This document shows positions 8,817 to 16,702 of a stretch of DNA of 64,000 nt, in pieces. The notes under the pieces were generated by a model. It saw only the letters and a program-made list of their open reading frames with translations, was not told the origin of the DNA and did no database searches. Within the stretch, counting starts at the first letter, position 1, and each line of letters starts with the position of its first letter. Both the position numbers and the translations under genes were made by a program. The DNA comes from Gammaproteobacteria bacterium (GTDB lineage: Bacteria; Gemmatimonadota; Gemmatimonadetes; Longimicrobiales; Gaopeijiaceae). The stretch spans positions 23,578 to 87,577 of the forward strand of contig JAPPJO010000049.1 of NCBI GenBank assembly GCA_028820325.1. Direction: 5' to 3'.

Positions 8817-9961
8817 CCGGCGACCTGCTGCGCCTGGCGGCCCGAATGGAACGCGAGCGGCGCCCGTTCGCGCTGGCCACCGTGGTAAGGAGCGAGCGCC
8901 CCACCTCCGGCAAGCCGGGCAACGCGGCGCTGATCGACCCCGAGGGAACCATGCACGGATGGATCGGCGGGAGCTGCACCCGCTCGGAGGTGATCCGGCA
9001 TGCCCTGGAGGCGCTCCGACTGGGGGAGCCCCGGCTGCTGGCATTCGGGGCCGACGAGGAGCGGCCCGACGATCTGGTGAGGGTATCCATGTCCTGCGCG
9101 AGCGGAGGAAAAGTGGAAGTGCACATCAACCCCGTGTTGCCGGCGCCCGTCCTGCTGGTGGCGGGTGACTCGCCCGTGGCGCTCGCCCTGCTCAGGCTGG
9201 GGGGCGCGATGGGGTACCGGACGGTAGCGACCGCGTCCGCCAATGAGGCCATCAGCGAGGAACTGGCCGACATCGCCGACGAGCGCGCCAAGAACCTCGC
9301 CGGCTGGGTGGGGATGCTCGCGTCCCGTTCTCCCGGAACGCGGTTTTTCGCGGTGGTGGCCACCATGGGCCGCGAGGACGAGCGGACGCTCGCGTCGCTC
9401 GCAGGCGCCGCGCCCGACTACCTGGGCGTGGTGGCGTCCCCGCGGCGGATGCGGAGCGTGCGCGCGGTGCTGTCGGGTCTCGGGCTCGGCGATGACGCGA
9501 TCGGCCGCATCCGCGGGCCCGCCGGCCTCGACCTGGGCGCCGAGCAGCCCGAAGAGATCGCGGTGAGCATTCTGGCGGAGATCGTGGGGGAGAGCCGGCG
9601 GGCGAGCGGGGGTGGGGCGGCCGGATCGGGCGGCGCGGGCGGCGCACCGAAAAACGTTGCGCGTTCGGATGTGGAGAGCGGTGACACGGGCACTACCGCG
9701 ACGGATGCTTCGGGCCGCGCACCAGAAAACGTTGCGCGCTCGGATCTGGCCGGCGGTGGCGGCGCGTCCGGCGACTCCGACGCGACCTCCGCGGCCGCCT
9801 GGGCTACCGACCCCGTGTGCGGGATGACGGTGCCGGTCGCAGGGTCCCCCTCGGCAGTCCACGACGGCAAGACCCTCCACTTCTGCTGCGAGGGCTGCCG
9901 CGGCCTCTTCGAGTCGACCCCGGAGGTTTTCGCCTCCAACCCCGCGACGGGTCCGGCGTGA
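8813..9961 (+). CDS. XdhC/CoxF-type maturation protein with C-terminal YHS domain
   Basis: 382 aa. Residues about 1-110 match the XdhC/CoxI N-terminal domain (ATVVRSERPTSGKPGNA, GWIGGSC) and about 115-265 the Rossmann C-terminal domain (DYLGVVASPRRM, GLDLGAEQPEEIA). Family members bind or sulfurate the Mo cofactor before insertion into the large subunit. A Gly/Ala/Ser-rich linker (about 265-330) contains two near-copies of APxNVARSD. It leads to a YHS-type metal-binding domain (DPVCGMTV, HFCCEGCRGLF). The fusion is unusual and may bring metal, perhaps copper for the Mo-Cu centre (inference). The TTG start overlaps the mocA stop. Confidence 0.85.
   Translation: MTGDLLRLAARMERERRPFALATVVRSERPTSGKPGNAALIDPEGTMHGWIGGSCTRSEVIRHALEALRLGEPRLLAFGADEERPDDLVRVSMSCASGGKVEVHINPVLPAPVLLVAGDSPVALALLRLGGAMGYRTVATASANEAISEELADIADERAKNLAGWVGMLASRSPGTRFFAVVATMGREDERTLASLAGAAPDYLGVVASPRRMRSVRAVLSGLGLGDDAIGRIRGPAGLDLGAEQPEEIAVSILAEIVGESRRASGGGAAGSGGAGGAPKNVARSDVESGDTGTTATDASGRAPENVARSDLAGGGGASGDSDATSAAAWATDPVCGMTVPVAGSPSAVHDGKTLHFCCEGCRGLFESTPEVFASNPATGPA
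9643..9760. repeat. Imperfect direct repeat in the XdhC-YHS linker
   Basis: Two copies of a ~29-bp unit around AAAACGTTGCGCG (near 9645-9673 and 9718-9746) encode APKNVARSD and APENVARSD in the linker of the xdhC/coxF-like gene. It looks like an internal linker duplication. Confidence 0.7.
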
Positions 9962-10854
9962 GACCCGAGATCCGCGCGCTGCAGGAGGCGATGCGCCGGG
10001 CGGACTACATCGCCGAGCCATCCATCGTCACCGCCGTCCACCTGGCGCGCGCGATGGAAAAGCCGCTTCTGGTCGAAGGCGACGCGGGGGTCGGCAAGAC
10101 CGAGATCGCCAAGGTGATGGCCACCCTAATGCAGACCGAGCTCATCCGGCTCCAGTGCTACGAGGGGCTCGACGTCAACACCGCGCTCTACGAGTGGAAC
10201 TACCAGAAGCAGTTGCTCCGCCTGCGCATGGGGAGTGGTGAGGCGGAGGACGCCCCCGACACCCGCGACGACCACCTTGAAGGCGTCATCTTCGGGCGCC
10301 GCTACCTGCTCGAGCGGCCGCTGCTGCGCGCCATCACGCGCGACACGCCCCCCGTGCTGCTCATCGACGAAATCGACCGGGCCGACGAGGGGTTCGAGGC
10401 CTTCCTGCTCGAGGTGCTCTCCGACTTCCAGGTGACCATCCCCGAACTGGGCACCATCCGCGCAACCCACCGGCCGCTCGTCGTGCTCACCTCGAACCGG
10501 AGCCGCGAGATCGGCGACGCACTGCGGCGGCGCTGCCTCTACCTCTACATCGAGCACCCGACCTTCGGCAAGGAGGTCGAAATCATCCGCGCCAAGGTGC
10601 CTGGGATATCCGACGCGCTCGCCGCCCAGATCACGCACGTCGTGCAGGGGCTGCGCGCGCGGCGTCTCATGAAGCCCCCCGGCGTGGCCGAAACGCTCGA
10701 CTGGGCGCGCGCCCTGGTCACGCTGCATCAGGATCACCTCGACGCCGAGATCGTCTCCGAGACGCTGGGCTGCCTCGTGAAGGATCGGCACGACATCAGC
10801 CTGCTCCACGCGGAGGACGTCGAGACCCTGCTTGCGGGCGCCGGGGCCGGCTGA
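9958..10854 (+). CDS. coxD: CoxD-like MoxR-type AAA+ ATPase
   Basis: 298 aa. Walker A GDAGVGKTE lies near residue 40, Walker B VLLIDEIDRAD near 137, sensor 1 LTSNRSRE near 175 and an arginine-finger region DALRRRC after it. CoxD is the AAA+ chaperone that, with CoxE and CoxF, builds the [CuSMoO2] centre in CO dehydrogenase of Oligotropha (Afipia). The start is the GTG at 9958, whose last two bases start the previous stop (GTGA overlap). It is followed 37 bp later by the VWA partner, the usual MoxR-VWA pairing. Confidence 0.9.
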   Translation: MRPEIRALQEAMRRADYIAEPSIVTAVHLARAMEKPLLVEGDAGVGKTEIAKVMATLMQTELIRLQCYEGLDVNTALYEWNYQKQLLRLRMGSGEAEDAPDTRDDHLEGVIFGRRYLLERPLLRAITRDTPPVLLIDEIDRADEGFEAFLLEVLSDFQVTIPELGTIRATHRPLVVLTSNRSREIGDALRRRCLYLYIEHPTFGKEVEIIRAKVPGISDALAAQITHVVQGLRARRLMKPPGVAETLDWARALVTLHQDHLDAEIVSETLGCLVKDRHDISLLHAEDVETLLAGAGAG

Positions 10855-10891
10855 TGCGCGCGGCCGCGCCAGCTCGCCAAGGGCTCCGCTG

Positions 10892-12061
10892 ATGCCCGCC
10901 GCGGCCCCGGCCCCGGAGCGAGAACTCGTCGCCCATCTGGCTCGCTTCTCCGGCGAACTTCGCCACGCCGGCGTGCCCGTCGGCCTCCGCGATGAGATCG
11001 ACGGCACCGCGGCCCTCCGCTTCGTCGACATCGGCGACCCGGAAGAGGTGCGGCTGGCACTCCGCAGCGCGCTCAGGATCCCGCGCCGCTGGTGGGCGGA
11101 GTTCGACCGCCTGTTCGACGAGAGCTGGCGCCGCGCCGCCCTCCCCCGCCCCGCCCACGCCCGGAACGCCCCCCGCACCCCCCGCCGCTGGCGAGGCGAC
11201 GAGAACACCGAGGCGCCGCTGGCGCGGATCCGCCGCGAACTGGACGAACGGACCGGCCGGGGCGACGCGGAGGCGCCCGACGCCGACGGCGACCTCCCCG
11301 GCTACAGCCCGCGCGCGCTCCTGCGCAAGAAGGTCTTCGACGAGTGCACCCCGGACGATCTCCGCGACATGGAGCGTCTGCTCGAACGCCTCGCGCGCCG
11401 CATCGCCACCCGGCCGAGCCGCCGGCTGGTGCCATCGGAGCGCGGGCCGGTGGTGGACGTGCGCCGGAGTTTCCGCCGCTCGCTGGCCCACGGCGGCGAA
11501 CTGGTCGAGCTGGCGCGCCGCGCGCGGGCGGTCGAGCTCCCCAGCCTGGTAGTCCTGTGCGACACCAGCGGGTCGATGGACGCCTGCTCGCGCTTCCTGC
11601 TCGCCTTCGTCTTCGCGCTGCGCAAGGTCACGCGCCGCACCGAGATCTTCGCCTTCAACACCTCGCTCACGCGCCTCACCCCGTGGCTCCGGACGGGCGA
11701 CGTGGCCGGCACCCTGGAGCGGCTCGCCCGCAACGTGCGTGACTGGTCCGGCGGGACCCGCATCGGCGAGTGCCTGCTCGCCTTCGTCGACCACCACCTG
11801 CGGCACACCGTGCGAAGCGATACCACGGTGTTGATCCTGAGCGACGGGCTCGACCGGGGCGACACGGAGTCGCTCGAGACGGCCCTGCTGGCCATCCGCC
11901 GGCGCGCCCGCCGGATCATCTGGCTCAACCCGCTCATGGGCGACCCGCGCTACCGTCCGGAGGCGAAGGGCATGCAGGCGGCGCTGCCGCACGTGGACCG
12001 CCTCGTGCCCGCCCACAACCTGGAGGCGCTGGAAGCCATCCTGCCGATGATCGAGCGCTAG
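10892..12061 (+). CDS. coxE: CoxE-like VWA-domain protein
   Basis: 389 aa. The C-terminal half holds a von Willebrand A domain with a complete MIDAS: VVLCDTSGSMD, a Thr in the GGTRIGE loop and ILSDGLDRGD. This is the pattern of CoxE, which partners the CoxD ATPase in maturing the Mo-Cu site. The N-terminal half is Arg-rich and helical with a poorly conserved linker (PRPAHARNAPRTPRR). ATG 10892 was chosen because the preceding in-frame codons look like shadow sequence and coxD ends just upstream. Confidence 0.88.
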   Translation: MPAAAPAPERELVAHLARFSGELRHAGVPVGLRDEIDGTAALRFVDIGDPEEVRLALRSALRIPRRWWAEFDRLFDESWRRAALPRPAHARNAPRTPRRWRGDENTEAPLARIRRELDERTGRGDAEAPDADGDLPGYSPRALLRKKVFDECTPDDLRDMERLLERLARRIATRPSRRLVPSERGPVVDVRRSFRRSLAHGGELVELARRARAVELPSLVVLCDTSGSMDACSRFLLAFVFALRKVTRRTEIFAFNTSLTRLTPWLRTGDVAGTLERLARNVRDWSGGTRIGECLLAFVDHHLRHTVRSDTTVLILSDGLDRGDTESLETALLAIRRRARRIIWLNPLMGDPRYRPEAKGMQAALPHVDRLVPAHNLEALEAILPMIER

Positions 12062-12138
12062 ACGATGCGCGACGATCCCGGAATCGCGAGACTAACGGAA
12101 ATGACCGAGTAACCGGAATAACCGGAGAAATAACCCGC
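12062..12138 (+). promoter_or_regulatory. Intergenic leader with short ACCGG/ATAAC repeats upstream of coxG
   Basis: The only sizeable gap within the cox structural genes. It contains three close copies of the short pattern (A)ACCGGA-AATAACC between about 12108 and 12136. They could be a protein-binding site or part of an mRNA leader; nothing more is visible. Confidence 0.3.
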
Positions 12139-12582
12139 ATGAAAATCCAGGACGGCTTCACCATCGACGCGCCCGCGGCCGACGTCTGGGCGCTGCTCTC
12201 CGACCCCGACCAGGTCGCGGACCTGCTCCCCGGCGCGAAGATGGGCGACATGATCGACGACAACACCTACTCGGGCGGGATGTTCGTGAAGGTCGGACCC
12301 CTCGCGGTGGCATACGACGGGACCGTATCCTTCCAGTTGGACGAGAGCGAGCGGTCCGTGCAGGTGCGCGCCCGCGGCCGGGGCAAGCGCGGCATGGGCA
12401 CCGCCGAGATGACCATGACCAGCCAAGTGGTCGCGCACGGCGACGCGCGCACCGAGGTGACGATCGATTCCGATGTCGTTGTGACCGGAATTCTGGCCCA
12501 GATGGGACGCGGCATGATCCAGGTCGTGTCGAAGAAGATGCTACAGGAGTTTGTGGGAAACCTCACCAAAGCACTTGCCTGA
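12139..12582 (+). CDS. coxG: CoxG-like SRPBCC protein (CO dehydrogenase subunit G)
   Basis: 147 aa, a SRPBCC/START-type fold: DGFTIDAPAADVWALLSDPDQVADLLPGA is the standard CoxG opening and the C-terminal helix (MIQVVSKKMLQEFVGNL) closes the fold. CoxG helps attach CO dehydrogenase to the membrane and its quinone pool in Oligotropha (recent work in other species suggests menaquinone shuttling). It sits 77 bp after coxE; that gap holds short ACCGGA/ATAACC repeats. No membrane helix is present. Confidence 0.88.
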   Translation: MKIQDGFTIDAPAADVWALLSDPDQVADLLPGAKMGDMIDDNTYSGGMFVKVGPLAVAYDGTVSFQLDESERSVQVRARGRGKRGMGTAEMTMTSQVVAHGDARTEVTIDSDVVVTGILAQMGRGMIQVVSKKMLQEFVGNLTKALA

Positions 12583-12604
12583 ACCGGCAGAGGAGAGCTG
12601 AGAC

Positions 12605-13471
12605 ATGATTCCCCCGCAGTTCGACTATCACGCCCCCGGCTCGCTGGACGAGGCGCTGGGGCTGCTCGGCTCCCTCGACGACCCGAAGGTGATGTCGGGC
12701 GGACAGAGCCTGCTGCCGATGCTGAAGCTGCGCCTGGCGTCGCCGGCGAACATCGTGGACATCGGCCGCATTCCGGGCCTCGACACGCTCGCGGAAGAGG
12801 ACGGTTTCCTGCGCATCGGCGCGCTGGTCACCGAGACACAACTGGAGCAGTCGGCAGTGGTGGCGGAGCGCTATCCCATCCTGCTCGACACCGCGAAGGT
12901 GATCGCCGACCCGCTGGTGCGGAACCGCGCCACCATCTGCGGCAACATCGCGCACGGCGACCCCGCCAACGACCATCCCGCGACCATGCTGGCGCTCGGC
13001 GCCCAGGTGGTGGCCACGGGACCGGACGGCGCGCGCACCATCGACATCGGCGAGTTCTTCTTCGGGCTCTTCATGACGGCGCTCGGAGAGGATGAGATCC
13101 TGACCGAAATCCGCATCCCGGCGCCCGCCCCCAACAGCGGCGGCGCCTACGTCAAGCTCGAGCGCAAGGTGGGCGACTACGCCGTGGCCGGATCCGCCGT
13201 TCAGCTCTCGCTGGCCGACGACGGTACCGTGGCGAGCGCGGGCATCGGGCTCACCAACCTGGGCATCGCCCCCATCCGCGCGACCGCCGCGGAGGACGCG
13301 CTCAAGGGCGCGGCTCCCACCGACGACGTCATCGCCGCCGCCTCCCAGGCCGCCGCCGACGCCACCGAGCCCATCCCCGACCGGCGCGGTTCCATCGAAT
13401 ACAAGCAGAACATGGCCCGCGTGCTCACCGCCCGTGCCATCCGCAGGGCGCTCGCGCGCGCAGGAGGATAA
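12605..13471 (+). CDS. coxM: CO dehydrogenase medium (FAD-binding) subunit
   Basis: 288 aa, the flavoprotein subunit that passes electrons from the FeS clusters to FAD and on to the quinone acceptor. The molybdopterin-dehydrogenase FAD-binding pattern is clear: [18 protein letters not shown] (residues about 32-50), NIVDIGRI, the second pyrophosphate loop [17 protein letters not shown] and the C-terminal CO-dehydrogenase flavoprotein domain. GAGAGC lies 9 bp before the ATG. The gene order coxM-coxS-coxL is the same as in Oligotropha. Confidence 0.95.
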   Translation: MIPPQFDYHAPGSLDEALGLLGSLDDPKVMSGGQSLLPMLKLRLASPANIVDIGRIPGLDTLAEEDGFLRIGALVTETQLEQSAVVAERYPILLDTAKVIADPLVRNRATICGNIAHGDPANDHPATMLALGAQVVATGPDGARTIDIGEFFFGLFMTALGEDEILTEIRIPAPAPNSGGAYVKLERKVGDYAVAGSAVQLSLADDGTVASAGIGLTNLGIAPIRATAAEDALKGAAPTDDVIAAASQAAADATEPIPDRRGSIEYKQNMARVLTARAIRRALARAGG

Positions 13472-13475
13472 AGCG

Positions 13476-13955
13476 ATGGCCACACACAACATCAACGTCA
13501 CCGTGAACGGCGAGGCCCACGCGGCCGCCGTCGACTCGCGGCTTCTGCTCGTGCACCTGATCCGCGACGACCTCGCGCTCACCGGCACCCACATCGGCTG
13601 CGACACCACGCACTGCGGCGCGTGCACCGTGCTGATGGGCGGCGTGCCCGTGAAGTCGTGCACCGTGCTGGCCGTCCAGGCCGACGGGGCCGAGATCGGC
13701 ACCGTGGAAGGGCTCGCGGGCGCCGACGGCATGACCCCGCTGCAGGAGGGCTTCCAGGAGGAGCACGGCCTCCAGTGCGGCTTCTGCACCCCCGGCATGC
13801 TCATGACCGGGACCGCGCTGCTCGAAAGCAATCCGAACCCCAGCGAAGCCGAGATCCGCGAGGCCATCTCCGGGAATCTCTGCCGCTGCACCGGATACGT
13901 GAACATCGTCAAGGCGGTCGAGTACGCCGCCGCGAAGACGGGGGAGGGCGACTGA
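13476..13955 (+). CDS. coxS: CO dehydrogenase small [2Fe-2S] subunit
   Basis: 159 aa. The N-terminal plant-type ferredoxin domain has the Cys set CDTTHCGAC plus a later Cys, and the C-terminal helical domain has CGFCTPGM and CRCTG, so all eight cysteines for two [2Fe-2S] clusters are present. ATG 13476 follows AGGAGGATAAAGCG, a strong ribosome site, just after the coxM stop. The stop overlaps the coxL start (TGATG). Confidence 0.96.
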   Translation: MATHNINVTVNGEAHAAAVDSRLLLVHLIRDDLALTGTHIGCDTTHCGACTVLMGGVPVKSCTVLAVQADGAEIGTVEGLAGADGMTPLQEGFQEEHGLQCGFCTPGMLMTGTALLESNPNPSEAEIREAISGNLCRCTGYVNIVKAVEYAAAKTGEGD

Positions 13956-16321
13956 TGGCACCGAGAACATCCGCCAAGATCTGCGGCATGGGCCACTCCA
14001 TGAAGCGCAAGGAGGACCCGCGCTTCCTGCAGGGCAAGGGCAACTACATCGACGACTTCACGCTGCCGGGGATGCTGTGGCTGGACATCGTCCGGAGCCC
14101 CATCGCCTACGGCAAGATCAAGAACATCGACTCCTCGAAGGCGCTCGAGATTCCCGGCGTGCTCGCGGTGCTCACGGGCAAGGACCTGGAGGCGTACGGT
14201 CTGCACTGGATGCCGACCCTCATGTCGGACACCCAGATGGTGCTCCCCACGGACACCGTGATGTACCAGGCGCAGGAGGTGGCCGGGGTGATCGCCACCT
14301 CGCGCTACGCGGCCGCCGACGGCGTGGCCGCGGTCGAGGTCGACTACGAGCCCATGAAGCCGGTCATCGACCCCTTCAAGGCGCTCGAGGACGACGCGCC
14401 CGTGCTCCGCACCGACAAGGAAGGCAAGACCGACAACCACATCTGGCACTGGGAGGCGGGCGACAAGGAGGCCACGGACCGGATCTTCGAAGAAGCCGAT
14501 GTCGTGGTGCGCGAGAAGATGCATGTGCCGCGCATCCACGTGGCGTCCATCGAGACCTGCGGCTGCCTCGCCGACTTCAACCCGGTCGAGGGGCACCTGA
14601 CCGTCTACATGACCACCCAGGCGCCGCACGCCATCCGCACCGTGCTCGCGCTGGTGGCGGGCCACGTGGGGCTCTCCGAGGAGAAGATCCGCGTGGTGAG
14701 CCCCGACATCGGGGGCGGCTTCGGCGGCAAGGTCCCGGTGTACCCAGGCTACGTCGTCGCCATCGCGGCGTCGGTGGTGCTGGGCAAGCCGGTGAAGTGG
14801 ATCGAGGACCGGATGGAGAACCTCCAGGCCGACTCGTTCGCGCGCGACTATCACATGGACGCCGAGATCGCGGCCAACGCCGACGGCAAGATCCGGGCGC
14901 TGCGCATCAAGACGATCGCGGACCATGGGTACTCCGACGCCCAGGCCGCGCCGTCGAAGTGGCCGGCGGGCCTCTTCTCGATCTGCACCGGGTCCTACGA
15001 CATGGAGCAGGCGTACGCCGAGGTCGACGCGGTCTACACCAACAAGCCGCCGGGAGGCGTCGCGTACCGCTGCTCGTTCCGCGTGACCGAGGCCGTGCAC
15101 TGCATGGAGCGGGTGGTCGACACGCTCGCGCACAAGGTCGGCAAGGATCCGGCGCAATTGCGCGAGGAGAACTTCATTCCCAAGGAGGCCTTCCCCTACC
15201 AGTCCCCGCTCGGCTGGGAGTATGACAGCGGCGACTACCAGGCCGCGATGGACAAGGCGAAGGAGATGATCGGCTACGACGAGCTGCGCGCCGAGCAGGC
15301 CGAGAAGCGCGCGCGCGGCGAGCTGATGGGGATCGGCGTGTGCAGCTTCACCGAGGTGCTGGGCGCTGGCCCGTCCAAGGACTTCGACATCCTCGGCATC
15401 AAGATGTTCGACTCCGCCGAGGTGCGCGTGCACCCCACGGGGAAGGCGATCGCCCGCTTCGGCACCAAGTCGCAGGGCCAGGGCCACGAGACCACCTACG
15501 CGCAGATCATCGCCGAGGAGCTGGGCCTCCCGGCCGCGCACGTGCAGGTGGAGGAGGGCGACACCGACACCGCCCCCTACGGGCTGGGCACGTACGCCAG
15601 CCGCTCGACCCCGACCGCGGGCGCCGCGGGCGCGATGGCCGCCCGCCAGATCCGCGACAAGGCCGCGAAGATCGCCGCGCACCTGCTCGAGGTGAGCGAA
15701 GAGGACCTGGACTGGGAGCCCGGCACCTTCTCGGTGAAGGGCGCGCCCGACAAGTCGGTGTCCATCCAGGACTGCGCCTTCGCCGCCTACACCAACATGC
15801 CCGCGGGGATGGAGCCCGGGCTGGAGGCAACCAACTACTACGACCCGCCCAACCTCACCTTCCCCTTCGGCACCTACATCTGCGTCGTGGACATCGAACG
15901 CGGCACGGGCGAGGTGACCGTGCGGCGATTCGTGGCGGTGGATGACTGCGGGAACATCATCAACCCGATGATCGTCCAGGGCCAGATCCATGGGGGGCTG
16001 ACCCAGGGGATCGGACCTGCGCTGTATGAGGAGATTCCTTACGACGAAGACGGCAACAACCTGGCCGGCTCGTTCATGGACTACCTGGTGCCGACCGCGG
16101 TGGAGACGCCGGCGTGGGAGACGGGGCATACGGTGACGCCCTCGCCGCATCATCCGCTGGGGGCGAAGGGGGTTGGGGAGTCGGCTACGGTGGGGGCGCC
16201 GCCGGCGATTGCGAATGCGGTGGTGGATGCGCTGGCGCACCTAGGGGTGACGCATGTGGAGATTCCGATCAGACCCGACCGTGTGTGGGAGATTCTGAGG
16301 GAGAGGGGGGTGGCGAAGTGA
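13955..16321 (+). CDS. coxL: Aerobic CO dehydrogenase large (Mo-Cu) subunit, form I
   Basis: 788 aa; oxidises CO with water to CO2 at a [CuSMoO2] centre. Cys373 in VAYRCSFR is the copper-binding residue, and this exact loop separates form I (true CO oxidisers) from form II (AYRGAGR). The cofactor loops GGGFGGK and QGQGHETTYAQ, and the base Glu742 in GAKGVGESATVG, are also intact. The start overlaps the coxS stop by TGATG; the open frame further upstream is a coxS shadow. With mocA, coxFDEGMS upstream, the set is enough for CO oxidation as an energy source. coxB/C/H/K homologues are not in the window. Confidence 0.97.
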   Translation: MAPRTSAKICGMGHSMKRKEDPRFLQGKGNYIDDFTLPGMLWLDIVRSPIAYGKIKNIDSSKALEIPGVLAVLTGKDLEAYGLHWMPTLMSDTQMVLPTDTVMYQAQEVAGVIATSRYAAADGVAAVEVDYEPMKPVIDPFKALEDDAPVLRTDKEGKTDNHIWHWEAGDKEATDRIFEEADVVVREKMHVPRIHVASIETCGCLADFNPVEGHLTVYMTTQAPHAIRTVLALVAGHVGLSEEKIRVVSPDIGGGFGGKVPVYPGYVVAIAASVVLGKPVKWIEDRMENLQADSFARDYHMDAEIAANADGKIRALRIKTIADHGYSDAQAAPSKWPAGLFSICTGSYDMEQAYAEVDAVYTNKPPGGVAYRCSFRVTEAVHCMERVVDTLAHKVGKDPAQLREENFIPKEAFPYQSPLGWEYDSGDYQAAMDKAKEMIGYDELRAEQAEKRARGELMGIGVCSFTEVLGAGPSKDFDILGIKMFDSAEVRVHPTGKAIARFGTKSQGQGHETTYAQIIAEELGLPAAHVQVEEGDTDTAPYGLGTYASRSTPTAGAAGAMAARQIRDKAAKIAAHLLEVSEEDLDWEPGTFSVKGAPDKSVSIQDCAFAAYTNMPAGMEPGLEATNYYDPPNLTFPFGTYICVVDIERGTGEVTVRRFVAVDDCGNIINPMIVQGQIHGGLTQGIGPALYEEIPYDEDGNNLAGSFMDYLVPTAVETPAWETGHTVTPSPHHPLGAKGVGESATVGAPPAIANAVVDALAHLGVTHVEIPIRPDRVWEILRERGVAK

Positions 16322-16702
16322 GGGGGGAATGCGTGCCCGTACCCGATATCTCCTCGCGCAGTCCTCAGCGACGAACGTGGAGCCGCCGTCTTCGCTGTCA
16401 CGGTCGCGAGCAAAGGACCGAAACGCCGCTGGCCGGAAATGCGGCCGCCCCTGTGCTTTCCCTGAGGCTCATCCCTTCCGGCCTTCGAGTAGTCGCATCG
16501 GAAATCCAAGCTGCCCGCCAGCCACCAATCTCTGAAATGCCCGACACCCTTAACGTAGTATCCGTCGCACATTTCGCTTTGCCAAGAACCCTCAACCGCC
16601 AGATGCGACCTCCGTCTCCGTCCCTTTGTCGCGTTACGTTTGTATCCAGTCCTCGCTAGCCTTCCAGCATTTCGTCACCAATAGGAACAATGGAGACTTT
16701 CC
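16322..16702. other. 380-bp gene-free junction between the cox operon and the defence island
   Basis: No frame here resembles a protein. Base composition shifts from very GC-rich to visibly more A/T-rich along this stretch, which marks the boundary of the next, probably transferred, block. No tRNA, clear inverted repeat or terminator stem was seen. Confidence 0.5.

Noticed and set aside
12563..16240. A 1225-codon open frame on the minus strand across coxL, coxS and coxM
   Set aside because: It mirrors the high-GC codon pattern of the cox genes, is full of His/Arg/Val runs and shows no domain.
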